Shown: piece after piece, positions 34,929 to 44,532 of the stretch
Layout: each line of letters opens with the position of its first letter
Position numbering within the stretch: position 1 is the stretch's first letter
NCBI GenBank assembly: GCA_031261085.1
Contig: JAISKB010000002.1
Location: 1 to 59,863, forward strand
Source of the DNA: Christensenellaceae bacterium
Lineage (GTDB): Bacteria; Bacillota; Clostridia; Christensenellales; CAG-138
Reading direction: 5' to 3'
DNA length: 59,863 nt
Translations under genes and position numbers: made by a program
Notes under the pieces: generated by a model
What the model saw: the letters and a program-made list of their open reading frames with translations, nothing else
What the model was told of the DNA's origin: nothing
The model's database searches: none

Positions 34929-37070
34929 ATGGTATATAGGAAGAAAAGAACCTGCAAGGCGCTGGGCGCGCTCGTTGCCGCGCTCGTGCTTTTAAACGCG
35001 GCGGCGCCGCTGGCATTGGCGGCCGGGGAGCCAAAACCGGGGGATATCCCCAAGTCCAAAACGGCGACCGCGCTGGGGAGTGATAGGTATACCATTACCC
35101 TATCCTTGCCGGATACGCAGGAGGAGCCGGTGTATGATATCGTATTTGTGCTGGATAAAAACACCGCCAAGGACGCGCTGCTCAACGAGGACCTTTGCGT
35201 GCTGATGAAAGACCTTGCGGACGGGCTGGCGGCATACCCAAGCGGGAAGCTGAATGTGGGCATCGTGAGCTTTTCCACCTATACGGCGGTGCAGGGTAAG
35301 GCGAATCCCGCCGCGCTGGCGGGCAATTTTGCAACATCGGTAAACGATTTGGACATCAGGGCGTATTATACGGCGCATGCGCTAACGGAATTTGACGGCG
35401 CCTATTATGATTTTTTAAAGGGAACGCCCGCGCCAAACGATGACCTATACGATAAATGGGCAACGGAGTATGGATATGCCGATTGGATGCTTTCTGGTGG
35501 GCAGCCCATATTCCGCGCTTTCCCAAGCCCAGTGGGCCTTTGGTCGGTAGGCGGCACCAATATACAGGCAGGTATAAGAGCCGCGCGCCAAATGCTGGCG
35601 GCGGAAACCACGGCATCGGCGGATCATAAGCTGATTGTGCTGGCGACGGATGGCGGCTCCTATTTGTGGGTGGATGAAGACGACAAACCGCAGCTTAAGG
35701 TGAAAACCGGCACCGGTAATGGCAGCTCCAACGTAGCCGGGTACGATAACGCCTTAGCGAGCGGCATGAATCAGGCGGGCGCCAGTGATAACCTTGGATA
35801 TATAGGGAGCAATTCCATTTTTCATACGACGTACTCTGGTGGCTCTAGCCCCACGGCAGCGGCGTTCGCGGCCTTTATTGATGGCGAAAGCTCAGGGATC
35901 GAGGCTGCCAGCGATGAAAAGATGTCGATAGAGGAATACTATCAAACTTGGGAAACTGCCAATGCCGCGTTCGACGCGAGCGGCTCGGCTGCGGGGTATG
36001 CGGTGTTTAAACGCCAAAGCGGCGTATCATATGAAAAGACCCTCGGCAGCGGTGAGAAGGTGCGCTGGCCTTACCATGGAGAGTGGTATCGCTCTGGTAG
36101 TTTTATTACGGATTACCCCTACACGCAAGCGGAAGTCGGCATATATTATGCCGCCAAAGAACTGCAGGCGGCGGTGGAGGGGGATGGCTACCGCTTGGCG
36201 ACGCTGGGCTTTAACTACAATACCTCTCCAATCAAAGATATTGCACATGCGTTTTTGGAATGGACGGGCGAGCTGGGGACGTATGTCAACCTAAACAATA
36301 GTATCAGCGGCGCTATGGGCAATCCGGCAACCGCCGGGCAGGGCAGCCAGTTCTTCCAAGCGGCAATCGGCAACCTGGTGGAGGGCGGCACCATCACGGA
36401 TGTGATAGGAACCAACTTTGAGCTGGAGGCGTTCGACCCCGCCAGCATCACCCTTGCGTTCAACGGTGTTACGCTTGCAGGGGTAGGCACGCCATCGGTC
36501 AATCCTACGTCCATCGCGTTTGATGATACCACGGACGCCACCACCGCCGAGGATTTTGTGCTGAGCTGGGATGGCGATAAAACGCTGACGCTGGATATTG
36601 ACCCGGCCATTAGCATTACGCCCTCAAGCCAGTTTTCACTCAGCTATACGGTAAAGCATACGAAATCCGCCGCGGCCGGCCAGCATAAGGACTACACCAA
36701 CCAAGAGGCCTACCTCGATTATGTGCGGCCTGCCGATGGGGTGAGCGCCACCGAATACTTTGAGCGGCCGTTTGTGGAGTATACGATAGGCGGGCGCAGC
36801 GGCGGCAGCGGCTCGAATTGGACGCCGCCCTCTTCTATAGTGCCGCCCATTGCGGTTTTGCCGCCCAAAACCGGCGACCATGGCGCGGCGGGCGCGGTGC
36901 TGGCCGTGCTGGCACGCTGGGCCTTGCGGTGCTATGCAGGCGCAAGGTTGGGCAATCAAGGCAATAACCAAGATAGAACAACGGAACTTTTAAATGAGAT
37001 AAGCAAAAAAAGAGCCCCTTACGGAGCTCTTTTTTATTGGCTTATGCTAAAATCCGCAATCAACCCTTAG
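34929..37070 (+). CDS. von Willebrand A surface protein, sorting signal frameshifted
   Basis: The open frame gives 713 residues. A signal peptide (1-31, ALAA cleavage) is followed by a vWA-type domain (about 68-300; [38 protein letters not shown]). Its MIDAS motif is DKNTA rather than DxSxS, so metal binding may be altered. A beta-rich region precedes LPPKTGD (about 653). In the current frame the tail reads [13 protein letters not shown] and runs through a terminator into pckA. One frame over, from 36917, the same bases read [16 protein letters not shown] and stop at 36967, a normal LPXTG helix and basic tail. A base is therefore missing near 36914-36917, by mutation, phase change or sequencing error. 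Confidence 0.85.
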   Translation: MVYRKKRTCKALGALVAALVLLNAAAPLALAAGEPKPGDIPKSKTATALGSDRYTITLSLPDTQEEPVYDIVFVLDKNTAKDALLNEDLCVLMKDLADGLAAYPSGKLNVGIVSFSTYTAVQGKANPAALAGNFATSVNDLDIRAYYTAHALTEFDGAYYDFLKGTPAPNDDLYDKWATEYGYADWMLSGGQPIFRAFPSPVGLWSVGGTNIQAGIRAARQMLAAETTASADHKLIVLATDGGSYLWVDEDDKPQLKVKTGTGNGSSNVAGYDNALASGMNQAGASDNLGYIGSNSIFHTTYSGGSSPTAAAFAAFIDGESSGIEAASDEKMSIEEYYQTWETANAAFDASGSAAGYAVFKRQSGVSYEKTLGSGEKVRWPYHGEWYRSGSFITDYPYTQAEVGIYYAAKELQAAVEGDGYRLATLGFNYNTSPIKDIAHAFLEWTGELGTYVNLNNSISGAMGNPATAGQGSQFFQAAIGNLVEGGTITDVIGTNFELEAFDPASITLAFNGVTLAGVGTPSVNPTSIAFDDTTDATTAEDFVLSWDGDKTLTLDIDPAISITPSSQFSLSYTVKHTKSAAAGQHKDYTNQEAYLDYVRPADGVSATEYFERPFVEYTIGGRSGGSGSNWTPPSSIVPPIAVLPPKTGDHGAAGAVLAVLARWALRCYAGARLGNQGNNQDRTTELLNEISKKRAPYGALFYWLMLKSAINP
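37005..37034 (+). terminator. Terminator between vWA gene and pckA
   Basis: An 8-base imperfect stem (AGAGCCCC-type, 37011-37018 with 37023-37030) preceded by seven A and followed by six T works on both strands. It lies inside the frameshifted tail of the vWA ORF, supporting the view that this tail is not real coding sequence. Confidence 0.8.
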
Positions 37071-38631
37071 GCCCGGCGTTTACGATGTGCGCGGGCATGT
37101 TGTTGTATTTTTGGAAGTTCTTTTGGAAGCGGGCGGCCAGGTCGCGGGCAACCGCTTCATATTCGGCGGTGTCCTTCCACAGCGCGCGCTGGTTTAAGAA
37201 TTCATCGGGCACGTTGGGGCAGGCTTTGGGCACCAGCACGTTAAATATGGAATCCTGCACATATTCGCCCTTTTCCAAATCGCCAGTGAGCGCCGCGGTC
37301 ACCATCGCGCGGGTATACTTGAGCTTCATGCGGCTGCCTACGCCATACTTGCCGCCCGCCCAGCCGGTGTTTACGAGATATACCTTCGCATCGTGCTCCT
37401 CGATTTTTTTGCCCAGCATTTCGGCATATACCGAGGGATGCATGGGGAGGAACGGCGCGCCAAAGCAGGTGGAGAAGGTGGTTTGCGGCTCCACAATGCC
37501 GCGCTCGGTGCCCGCCAGCTTGGAGGTATAGCCGGATACAAAGTGGTACATCGCCTGGTTTTTATCGAGCTTGGAGATGGGCGGTATTACGCCGAACGCA
37601 TCGGCGGTAAGGAACACCACCGTTTTGGGGTGGCCCGCTACGCCGGGTATCACGCAGTTGGGGATAAACTCCACCGGGTAGCCCACGCGGGTGTTTTCGG
37701 TGAGGCTGCCATCGTCAAAGTCGAATTCGCGGGTTTTAGGATCCATAATCACGTTTTCAACCAGCGAGCCAAACTTTATGGCATCCCAAATTTGGGGCTC
37801 GTTTTCGTGTGAGAGGTTGATGCACTTGGCATAGCAGCCGCCCTCTATGTTGAAGGTGCCGTTATCGCTCCAGCCGTGCTCGTCATCGCCGATGAGCCCG
37901 CGGTTGGGGTCGGCGGACAGCGTGGTTTTGCCGGTGCCGCTCAGGCCATAAAACAGGGCGACGTCGCCCGCCTCGCCCACGTTGGCGGAGCAGTGCATCG
38001 AGAGCACGCCGGCCTTGGGCAGCAGGTAGTTCATCACGGAGAATACGCTCTTTTTCATCTCGCCCGAATACTGGCTCCCCGCGATGAGCACCATCTTCTT
38101 TTCGAAGTTGAGTATGATGGCGGCTTCGCTGTGCACGCCGTCCAGTTCGGGGATGCACTTGAACCCGGGTGCGGAGATGATGGTAAAGCCGGGGATAAAG
38201 CCCTTGAGCTGCGCCTCGGTGGGGCGGAGCAAAAGCTGGTGCATGAACATGTTTTGGCTGGCCAGCTCGTTTACCACGCGCACGTTCAACGCGTACTTAA
38301 GGTCGGCGCCGGCAAAGCCGTCGAATATGAAGATTTCGCGGCCCTGCAGGTACGCCGTTATTTTGGCGTAAATCGCGTCAAACTTCTCGGGGGAGATGGG
38401 TACGTTTACCTTGCCCCAATCGATATCATCATGGATGGAGGGTACATCCACCACATAGCGGTCATCCGGGGAGCGGCCGGTGTATTTGCCGGTGGTTACA
38501 ACCAGCGCGCCAGTGTTGCTCAGGGTGCCTTCTTCCCGCGCAATCGCATGCTCGGTCAGCTGGGCGGGGGTGAGGTTGCGGTATACCGCCTTGGGGGCGA
38601 TGATGCCGAGGGATTCTACATACTCTTTCAT
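37060..38631 (-). CDS. pckA: Phosphoenolpyruvate carboxykinase (ATP)
   Basis: This 523-residue cytosolic enzyme interconverts oxaloacetate + ATP and PEP + CO2 + ADP, either making PEP for gluconeogenesis or fixing CO2 in fermentation. The ATP-type signatures are complete: [16 protein letters not shown] (P-loop, kinase-1a), [12 protein letters not shown] (kinase-2 metal site), NRG-type arginine segment, and the [17 protein letters not shown] adenine region. ATG at 38631 follows AAAGGAG; an earlier ATG at 38652 has no ribosome site. A good promoter lies 120 bases upstream. Length is standard. Confidence 0.97.
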   Translation of the reverse strand: MKEYVESLGIIAPKAVYRNLTPAQLTEHAIAREEGTLSNTGALVVTTGKYTGRSPDDRYVVDVPSIHDDIDWGKVNVPISPEKFDAIYAKITAYLQGREIFIFDGFAGADLKYALNVRVVNELASQNMFMHQLLLRPTEAQLKGFIPGFTIISAPGFKCIPELDGVHSEAAIILNFEKKMVLIAGSQYSGEMKKSVFSVMNYLLPKAGVLSMHCSANVGEAGDVALFYGLSGTGKTTLSADPNRGLIGDDEHGWSDNGTFNIEGGCYAKCINLSHENEPQIWDAIKFGSLVENVIMDPKTREFDFDDGSLTENTRVGYPVEFIPNCVIPGVAGHPKTVVFLTADAFGVIPPISKLDKNQAMYHFVSGYTSKLAGTERGIVEPQTTFSTCFGAPFLPMHPSVYAEMLGKKIEEHDAKVYLVNTGWAGGKYGVGSRMKLKYTRAMVTAALTGDLEKGEYVQDSIFNVLVPKACPNVPDEFLNQRALWKDTAEYEAVARDLAARFQKNFQKYNNMPAHIVNAGPKG

Positions 38632-38751
38632 CTTGGGAGCTCCTTTCCGCATTGCGGTGATATTTGCGGCGCAGCCGCGTTATAGTTTTGTATTTATGAT
38701 GGCGAAAACAGGAGGGTAAAATGTGTTTTTCGCACAACTATCACAAATATC

Positions 38752-38780
38752 ATTATAGTCTATCCGGCGCGTTCGCGCAA
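38752..38780 (-). promoter_or_regulatory. Sigma-A promoter of pckA
   Basis: Minus-strand TTGCGC (38775-38780) and perfect TATAAT (38752-38757), spacer 17 bases, giving a leader of about 120 bases. Confidence 0.68.
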
Positions 38781-38891
38781 GATGCGGCGCGGCGTTATAG
38801 GGCGGCGCGGAAGGATTTATTTTTCGCATAAGCCGTTGGTTTTTTGCATAGAGTAAGCCCATATCCGGCTATACGAAAGGAGTGAACGCCC

Positions 38892-39062
38892 ATGCCAAAA
38901 TCACATGTGCACAAAAAGAAGCGGTATTCCGATACCTCCCCAATCAGTTCCGCTACCGAGGCGACCGGCATGCTGGCCAGCCCGCCGCAATCCGAAGCGG
39001 AGCGGGAGGCCTATGAGGAGCTTCTCGATAAAAAGCTGCCCAAACAGACGACCGACGAATGA
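38892..39062 (+). CDS. Small basic/acidic protein, 56 residues
   Basis: A short ORF begins ATG at 38892 and ends TGA at 39060-39062. AGGAG lies 10 bases before the start, which is well placed. The product has a basic N-terminus (MPKSHVHKKKRYSDTSPISS), a Ser/Thr/Ala middle and a Glu/Lys C-terminal helix (EREAYEELLDKKLP). It has no signal peptide or membrane helix and no recognised family. Similar small Lys-rich proteins occur in sporulating Clostridia, but this link is a guess. It lies between pckA and spo0A. Database search and ribosome profiling would decide whether it is real. Confidence 0.55.
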   Translation: MPKSHVHKKKRYSDTSPISSATEATGMLASPPQSEAEREAYEELLDKKLPKQTTDE

Positions 39063-39431
39063 AACATGCCCCCTCCGCACGGGGGAGGGCGCCGCTTTAT
39101 TCACAAGCCCGCCCGAGTTGCCCTGCCTGCCAGCTTGTCATATCGCAGAGGGGTAGGATTATCACGGCCAAAAAACGCGGCGATGCACCGGATAAACGCG
39201 CGCGCAATATGCGGGTTCCCCGCAACTTTTGCAGGAACCGCCAAAGCGCGGCAAAATTCGCAAAATTATCGATATAGAGCGACAAAAAAGACGAATATTA
39301 TTCTCTATCGCCGCAAATTAAGCGGTGATACAATCCAACTAATGCACAACAATAGTTTAAGAAACGGGCTAAAGCGCGCTGCTTCTCGTTTTTGAAACAA
39401 AAAAATACAACGGATGAGTGGAGGAAAACCA
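39063..39431. other. Intergenic region before spo0A
   Basis: It contains an imperfect dispersed palindrome at 39069-39089 and, near 39327-39334, an extended -10 (TGATACAAT) that could serve spo0A. No clear -35, 0A box or sigma-H site could be assigned. A plus-strand ORF of about 100 codons here has no family likeness. Confidence 0.4.
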
Positions 39432-40238
39432 ATGAAAAAGTATCGCATTCTTTTGGCGGATAGCAGTACACAGCTCCAAACCGCCGTACGGGATCATCTC
39501 ACCGCGCAGGAGAACATAGAGCGCGTAGATGTTGTAAACGACGGACAGGCCGCGCTGGATGCCCTGGCATCCGCGCACTATGATGTGCTGCTGTGCGACC
39601 TGATCATGCCCCGCATGGATGGCTTCGAGCTGCTGGAGCGGATTAACGGCGGGCTGATGGAGGAACCGCCGGCCGTTATCGTGGTGAGCGCACTGCGGCA
39701 TGAGGATATGGTGCGGCAGGCCTGCACGCTGGGGGCGCGGTATTATATGGTAAAGCCGGTGGACCCGGATACGCTCTATAAGCGCATTTTAGATATGCTG
39801 GAAAACACCTATGCCCAGCGCTCGCAAACCTCCGCCATCAGCACGCGGCCGCAAACGCTGGATGAGAAAATCGCCTCCATCTTTTTGGTCATAGGCATCC
39901 CGGCGCACATCAAGGGCTACCATTACCTGCGCGAGGCGGTGCGCATGGTATACTATGAACCCGCGCTGATAAACCGCATCACCAAGGAGCTGTATCCCGG
40001 CATCGGCAAGCGCTTTACCACCTCCGCCTCCAAGGTGGAGCGCGCGATTCGCCATGCCATCGAGGTATCGTGGACCCGCGGGAAGATCGAAAACATCAAT
40101 CAAATATTCGGTTATAATATCTATTCCAAAAACGATAAGCCCACCAATGGCGAATTTATCGCGCTGGTGGCGGATAAGCTGATTTTGGAGCGCGCGCGCG
40201 AAACCGCGGCCCGCCCAGAAATACAAAATGTGATTTAA
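39432..40238 (+). CDS. spo0A: Sporulation master regulator Spo0A
   Basis: This 268-residue response regulator starts endospore formation. Residues 1-120 form a receiver with the phospho-acceptor Asp56 in [12 protein letters not shown], the switch Ser in VVSAL and Lys in VKPVDP. The C-terminal Spo0A effector domain (150-268) is strongly conserved: [59 protein letters not shown] and [16 protein letters not shown]. The acidic pocket, usually Asp-Asp, reads LLADSS (Asp10, Ser11), so one Mg2+ ligand is replaced. GGAGG precedes the ATG at 39432. It is not beside spoIVB/recN as in many Clostridia; sipL follows instead. Confidence 0.96.
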   Translation: MKKYRILLADSSTQLQTAVRDHLTAQENIERVDVVNDGQAALDALASAHYDVLLCDLIMPRMDGFELLERINGGLMEEPPAVIVVSALRHEDMVRQACTLGARYYMVKPVDPDTLYKRILDMLENTYAQRSQTSAISTRPQTLDEKIASIFLVIGIPAHIKGYHYLREAVRMVYYEPALINRITKELYPGIGKRFTTSASKVERAIRHAIEVSWTRGKIENINQIFGYNIYSKNDKPTNGEFIALVADKLILERARETAARPEIQNVI

Positions 40239-40276
40239 ATAAATTTTCGTGCACAAATACGCTTCTCGACATCTAT

Positions 40277-40310
40277 CTTGTGCGCCGCAAAAATGCCCGC
40301 GGCGCACAAG
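40277..40310 (+). terminator. Perfect 12-bp hairpin downstream of spo0A
   Basis: CTTGTGCGCCGC (40277-40288) and GCGGCGCACAAG (40299-40310) pair perfectly around a 10-base loop. No T-run follows, so termination is doubtful; it may stabilise the spo0A mRNA or be a protein site. Confidence 0.45.
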
Positions 40311-40327
40311 CTGCATATTTATACAGG

Positions 40328-40403
40328 TGTGAACGAGTTGTTCACATGTCCTAACGTTAAAATAGCTAGAAAACATGGATAACCATGTGGACAATGTTGA
40401 TAA
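40328..40403. other. Cluster of DnaA-box-like sequences and palindromes
   Basis: TGTGGACAA (40386-40394) and TGTTGATAA (40395-40403) lie head to tail, each one mismatch from the DnaA box TGTGGATAA. CATGGATAA (40374-40382) has two mismatches, and TTGTTCACA at 40338-40346 also has two on the other strand. TGTGAACGAGTTGTTCACA (40328-40346) and ACATGG-ATAA-CCATGT (40373-40388) are palindromes. Confidence 0.4.
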
Positions 40404-40606
40404 CTCGGCGGAAATCATGCTAAATCGTTCCGAATTTACTTACAGAATATGCAGAAATTACGTCTAAAATAAACGGTCTAAGCGGGTATTTTTTGTGTGA
40501 ATTGATACTATCCGGCTCTTTTTTTGTAAAACCCCGCGATTTGGTGCTAGATGAAGGATAAGCCGCATATGCTTTTATACCTACCTATAGAGAGGAGCAC
40601 AATGGT

Positions 40607-42079
40607 ATGGAGTTGATCCGAAACGAGCTCATGGCGGAGCGCGTAGTATACAGCGGCGTTGCGCAGGCGATGGTAGAGGGTGAAATACCGCAGATAGAGG
40701 ATCGTATTGCCGGCGATATACTAAGCGCCACGGGGGATGTGCTGCTTATGGAATCGGCAATTACCGAAAACGCGGTGCAGCTGAGCGGGCGGGTGAGCGT
40801 GCAATTGATTTGCGCGGGCGAAAACGGGCCGTTCGCGTTTACCTCCCGCGCCGATTTTACACACAACATGCCGGCGCAGGGCGCCATGCCGGGTATGCTG
40901 GCGGAGGCCGCCCCCATGCTGCAGGCGCTGGAGGTGACGCTGACCGATGGGCGCATACGGATGGGCGCCGTGGTGGATATAGCGCTGCAGGTGCTCGATT
41001 CCACGCCGCTGCAGACATTTGGCGGCATACGCGGCGCACAGGAGCTGGAGCTGTTGACCGACCGTTTTACCGCAGCCAAGCGGGAAACGGTGTTTCACGA
41101 TGTGCTTCGCCTGCGCGAGGAGGTGGATGCCGCCGGCGCGGCGGCGGTGCTGCAAAGCGATGTGACCGTAGCGCTGAGGGAGCTGCGGCGCGATGGGCGG
41201 GGCGTGGAGCTGAACGGCATACTCACCGTATCGGCTTTGGTAGAGGATAAGGAGGGCAGGCTGTTCCAACTCACACAAAACCTGCCCTTGAACGAAACGC
41301 TGGATGTGTTTGCCGCGTCGGATGCGGACTTGCACGCGCGGGCGCAGGTGCTGCAAGCCGATGTGCAGGCCTCGCAGGAATTTGGCATGCTGGTGGCGGA
41401 TTTGCGCCTGGCGGTCAGCCTGTTTGCGCGCAGCCAAAGCGAGCTGATACTGCCGCAGGACGCGTTTTCGCCCGCCCTGCCCTTCACCTGCGAGCAGGAG
41501 GCCGTGCAGCTATGCTCCTATGGCGGCGAGAGCACGTTGCGCCACGCCATCAGCGAAACCGTGTCCGTGCCCAATGGCCTGCCCGAAATAAACCGGGTCA
41601 TCTATGCCGCGGCGCGCCCGGTTGTGACCGGCGGGGTGCCGCAGGATGGGCAGCTATACGCCGAAGGCCTGCTGATCACGCGCGTGCTGTACGAAAGCGA
41701 CACCGGCGCGCTCCATGCCTTTACGGAGGATATACCCTTCCACGCCGGGCTTCCCGCCGGGCAGGACAGCACCCACGCGCTGCTGTGGGCCAGCGCCACG
41801 GCCTCGGCGGCGGGCAGCGGGCGCGCGGCGGAGGTGCGCTTTTCGCTCAACCTGCACGCATCGCTCTACGCGTTTGCGGCGCGCAAGGTTGTTACCGGCA
41901 TTTCGCAGTGCGCTGGTGCGGAGGTGCCCGAGGGCATCATCGTATATTTCGCGGGCGCGGGCGAAACGCTCTATGATGTCGCCAAGCGGTTTTGCATCCC
42001 GCGCGAAAAGCTCCGGGCCGCGCAGCCCGGCCTGCAGGAAACGCTGGAAGAGGGGCAGAAGCTCGTATTTTTACGGTGA
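40607..42079 (+). CDS. sipL: SipL-like spore coat morphogenesis protein (DUF3794 x3, LysM)
   Basis: This 490-residue protein has three DUF3794 (SPOCS) beta domains (about 20-150, 165-290, 320-430; repeated forms such as DRIAGDILSATGDVLLMESAITENAVQLSGRV and INRVIYAAARPVVTGG) followed by a C-terminal LysM (IIVYFAGAGETLYDVAKRFCIPREKLRAAQP). This is the architecture of SipL, which in Clostridioides difficile binds SpoIVA and tethers the coat to the forespore. GAGGAG precedes the ATG. Its place just after spo0A fits sporulation, though it should be expressed from a mother-cell promoter I could not assign. No signal peptide, as expected for a mother-cell cytosolic protein. Confidence 0.9.
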   Translation: MELIRNELMAERVVYSGVAQAMVEGEIPQIEDRIAGDILSATGDVLLMESAITENAVQLSGRVSVQLICAGENGPFAFTSRADFTHNMPAQGAMPGMLAEAAPMLQALEVTLTDGRIRMGAVVDIALQVLDSTPLQTFGGIRGAQELELLTDRFTAAKRETVFHDVLRLREEVDAAGAAAVLQSDVTVALRELRRDGRGVELNGILTVSALVEDKEGRLFQLTQNLPLNETLDVFAASDADLHARAQVLQADVQASQEFGMLVADLRLAVSLFARSQSELILPQDAFSPALPFTCEQEAVQLCSYGGESTLRHAISETVSVPNGLPEINRVIYAAARPVVTGGVPQDGQLYAEGLLITRVLYESDTGALHAFTEDIPFHAGLPAGQDSTHALLWASATASAAGSGRAAEVRFSLNLHASLYAFAARKVVTGISQCAGAEVPEGIIVYFAGAGETLYDVAKRFCIPREKLRAAQPGLQETLEEGQKLVFLR

Positions 42080-42096
42080 CGCTGCCCAGCCATATA

Positions 42097-42127
42097 ACCC
42101 TCTCCTTACCCAAGGAGGGGGTTGGGC
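42097..42127. repeat. Dispersed palindrome copy after sipL
   Basis: CCCTCTCCTT (42098-42107) and AAGGAGGGGG (42112-42121) form an imperfect stem; flanks on the minus strand read AACCCCCTCCTT. It resembles the elements at 20734, 24516 and 54533. Confidence 0.6.
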
Positions 42128-42133
42128 AAAAAC

Positions 42134-42160
42134 AAAAAAGTGGCTTCTGCCACTTTTTGC
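42134..42160 (+). terminator. Terminator between sipL and the 104-residue protein gene
   Basis: AAAAAGTGGC and GCCACTTTTT pair around TTCT. A-rich and T-rich feet on the two sides make it able to act on both strands. Confidence 0.88.
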
Positions 42161-42184
42161 TTCATAGGGGGTTGCCTTATCCGC

Positions 42185-42499
42185 TCAATCCCACTCTATC
42201 GCATCCACGCTCACCAGGTATTCCTCCACAAAATCGAGGTAATCCTCGCTTAAACGCATGGCGTATATTTTGTAGTTGTCGAACTGCGCCTGCATCCCCG
42301 CGAACAAAATATCGTAGGCCGCGTCGTCGTCATATTCGGCCTCCTCGCCCAGCGTATCCATATACCCCTGGTCCAGCGCCAGCAGCGCATCTACCATGCG
42401 CTCCAGCTCACCCTCTTTGAGGAACTTAAAATCCCCTTCTTTGCGGAACTTATCCAGTATGTAAGTCCGCATCTCCAGCTTATCCACATCGTATGTCAT
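42185..42499 (-). CDS. Acidic protein of unknown function, 104 residues
   Basis: This small acidic helical protein (MTYDVDKLEMRTYILDKF, then LKEGELERMVDALLALDQGYMDTL and EYDDDAAYDILFAGMQAQF) has no signal peptide, membrane helix or family that I recognise. GGAGAG lies 8 bases before the ATG, which supports it. It starts 33 bases after the PepF stop on the same strand, so it is probably in the pepF transcript. The pattern of charged helices suggests a small soluble regulator or partner protein, but that is only a guess. Confidence 0.7.
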   Translation of the reverse strand: MTYDVDKLEMRTYILDKFRKEGDFKFLKEGELERMVDALLALDQGYMDTLGEEAEYDDDAAYDILFAGMQAQFDNYKIYAMRLSEDYLDFVEEYLVSVDAIEWD

Positions 42500-42532
42500 C
42501 GTATCGGCTCTCCTTATGGTTTATTGTTGATG

Positions 42533-44317
42533 TTATAGGGTGTTGAGCAGCGCTTCCAGCTCATCTACGCAGGCGGAAAACGCGCTTAGCGCATGCTGCA
42601 CCGCGCGGGGCTCGCTCAAATCCACACCGGCCAGCTTGAGCTCTTCAATAGGATACGCGCTGCCGCCGGTCTGCAAAAAGCGCAGGTAGCCCGAAGCATC
42701 GCCGCTATTGGTGATGCGCTCGGCAATATCCACCGCCGCGCTGTAGCCCGTGGCGTATTGATACACATAAAACGCGTTATAAAAGTGCGGTATGCGCGCC
42801 CATTCCATATCCTGCAGGGCATCGACGCAAGCGCCCTCGTAGTATAGCTCGTTTAGCCCGCGATATAGCGCGTTGAGCGTTTGCGCGGTAAGCGGCTCGC
42901 CCTTTTGCGCCATTTCGTGCGCCCGCTTTTCAAATTCGGCAAACAGCGTTTGGCGAAACAGCGTGGTGCGAAAGCCCTCTAAGTAATGGTTCAGGTAATA
43001 CGCGCGGCGCCGTGCGTCCGTTTCGGCCGCCAGCAGATGCTTGGTGAGCAGCACCTCGTTCACGGTGGAAGCCACCTCCGCCACCATGATGGCGTAGTCG
43101 TGGTTGGCATAGTCCTGCGCGCTATCCGAAAAATGGCTGTGCAGGGCGTGGCCCAGCTCATGCGCCATGGTGAACACATCGTTGAGCGTGCTGGTATAAT
43201 TGAGCAGTACATACGGGTGCACCCCATACACGCCGCAGGAGAACGCGCCGGTGGTTTTGCCTTTGTTTTCGTAGGCGTCTATCCAGCGGCCGGCAAATGC
43301 GGTATCGAGCAGCCCGGCGTACTGCGGCCCCAGCGGGCGCAAGGCTTCCTTCACCGTAGCCTTGGCCTGTGGGAGCGTGTAGGATGCTTCCACATCCGGC
43401 ACCATGGGGCAATAGAGGTCGTACATATGCAGCTCCTCCACGCCCAAAACGCGCTTGCGCAGCGCTAGGTATTTGCGCATGGCGGGCAGGCCCGCGTGCA
43501 CCGCCTGGATGAGGCTGTCGTACACCTGCGTTGGCACCGCGTGCGCAAACAGCGCCTGGTGCAGCGCGCCTTCGTAGCCCCGCACCTCGGCAAAGTAATT
43601 ATCCTGCTTTACGCTGCCGCCATACAGCGCGGCAAACGTATGGATGTATTTGTTGAACTCGCCAAAGTAGGTTTCAAACGCCGCCTGGCGCAAGGCTCTA
43701 TCCTCGCTTTCGCGGTATACCGCGAAGTTGCCGTGGGTCAGCTCCAGCGGCGCGCCCTGCGCGCTTTGCAGGGGCGGGAAGGTCATATCCACCTCGGAAA
43801 GCATGGTAAATCCGTTATCCGGCGTTTGCGCGGCATCCGCCAGCAGGGCCAGCATACGCTCCTGCTCGGCGCCCAGCACATGCGCGCGGCCCCGGATAAT
43901 ATCCGCAATGGCATGATGATAGGGCTTGAGCAAGTCCTGCCGCAAATATGTTTCTAAAGTTTGCGCGGGCAGCGCCGCGAGCTCCGGCGTGATGTAGCTG
44001 GTCGTCGCCCCCAGCGATACCAGCAGCCGCATGGCTCTATCCTGCATGGCCTGGCTGTCGTCATCGCCATTATCGCCCGATTTGCGCAGCTCGGCATAAA
44101 GGTATACGCGCTCGGCCTGCTGGGCCAGCGCATAATAGGCGTTTAGCGCCTTGGCCGCGCCCTCGGCGGTATGAAGCGTACCCTGATAGCCCTGCAGGGC
44201 GGGGATGGCTTGCTCCACCGCGCCATAGGCCGTTTCCCACGCCGCGTCGTCGGCGAATATATGTGTAAGATCCCACTGATACTGCGGATCCATCTGACTG
44301 CGCGCTTGCAGTTGCAT
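42533..44317 (-). CDS. pepF: Oligoendopeptidase F (M3B)
   Basis: This 594-residue cytosolic zinc peptidase cleaves medium-sized peptides. The M3 catalytic motif is TMAHELGHALHSHF (HExxH), with the third ligand Glu in VAEVASTVNEVLL about 25 residues downstream. N-terminal oligopeptidase F helical domain (about 110-180) and the W-rich start (YQWDLTHIFADDAAWE) are typical. The ATG at 44317 follows AGGAGGAAAG. An extended -10 (TGG TATAAT, minus strand 44345-44350) lies just upstream. Together with the M29 aminopeptidase and AEC/ABC carriers it fits peptide and amino acid use. Confidence 0.95.
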   Translation of the reverse strand: MQLQARSQMDPQYQWDLTHIFADDAAWETAYGAVEQAIPALQGYQGTLHTAEGAAKALNAYYALAQQAERVYLYAELRKSGDNGDDDSQAMQDRAMRLLVSLGATTSYITPELAALPAQTLETYLRQDLLKPYHHAIADIIRGRAHVLGAEQERMLALLADAAQTPDNGFTMLSEVDMTFPPLQSAQGAPLELTHGNFAVYRESEDRALRQAAFETYFGEFNKYIHTFAALYGGSVKQDNYFAEVRGYEGALHQALFAHAVPTQVYDSLIQAVHAGLPAMRKYLALRKRVLGVEELHMYDLYCPMVPDVEASYTLPQAKATVKEALRPLGPQYAGLLDTAFAGRWIDAYENKGKTTGAFSCGVYGVHPYVLLNYTSTLNDVFTMAHELGHALHSHFSDSAQDYANHDYAIMVAEVASTVNEVLLTKHLLAAETDARRRAYYLNHYLEGFRTTLFRQTLFAEFEKRAHEMAQKGEPLTAQTLNALYRGLNELYYEGACVDALQDMEWARIPHFYNAFYVYQYATGYSAAVDIAERITNSGDASGYLRFLQTGGSAYPIEELKLAGVDLSEPRAVQHALSAFSACVDELEALLNTL

Positions 44318-44344
44318 AGCTTTCCTCCTGCGTTTGTTTCCCCT

Positions 44345-44353
44345 ATTATACCA
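44345..44353 (-). promoter_or_regulatory. Extended -10 promoter of pepF
   Basis: Minus-strand TGGTATAAT (44345-44353) is a perfect -10 with the upstream TG; no good -35 is visible at 16-18 bases. Confidence 0.5.
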
Positions 44354-44415
44354 TAAGCGGTTGGGGCTGATACAGGGGGTAAAGTTTTAAGGGGTAAATT
44401 TCTGGGGAGGCGGGC

Positions 44416-44444
44416 TTGTTCTCACCTGTTTTATTTGTTATACT
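44416..44444 (+). promoter_or_regulatory. Sigma-A promoter of putP
   Basis: TTGTTC (44416-44421) and TATACT (44439-44444), spacer 17 bases, about 90 bases before the putP start. Confidence 0.65.
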
Positions 44445-44532
44445 ACTTAAATATATTGCCTTATACAGCGATGTATGGGGCGCTATCCGCATTTCATTAT
44501 TCTTATATTTTTATTTTAAGGAGATAACACAT

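Noticed and set aside
40500..40606. Sigma-E promoter for sipL
   Set aside because: CATATGCT-like -10 bases occur near 40567 but no acceptable -35 was found at 14-15 bases upstream.
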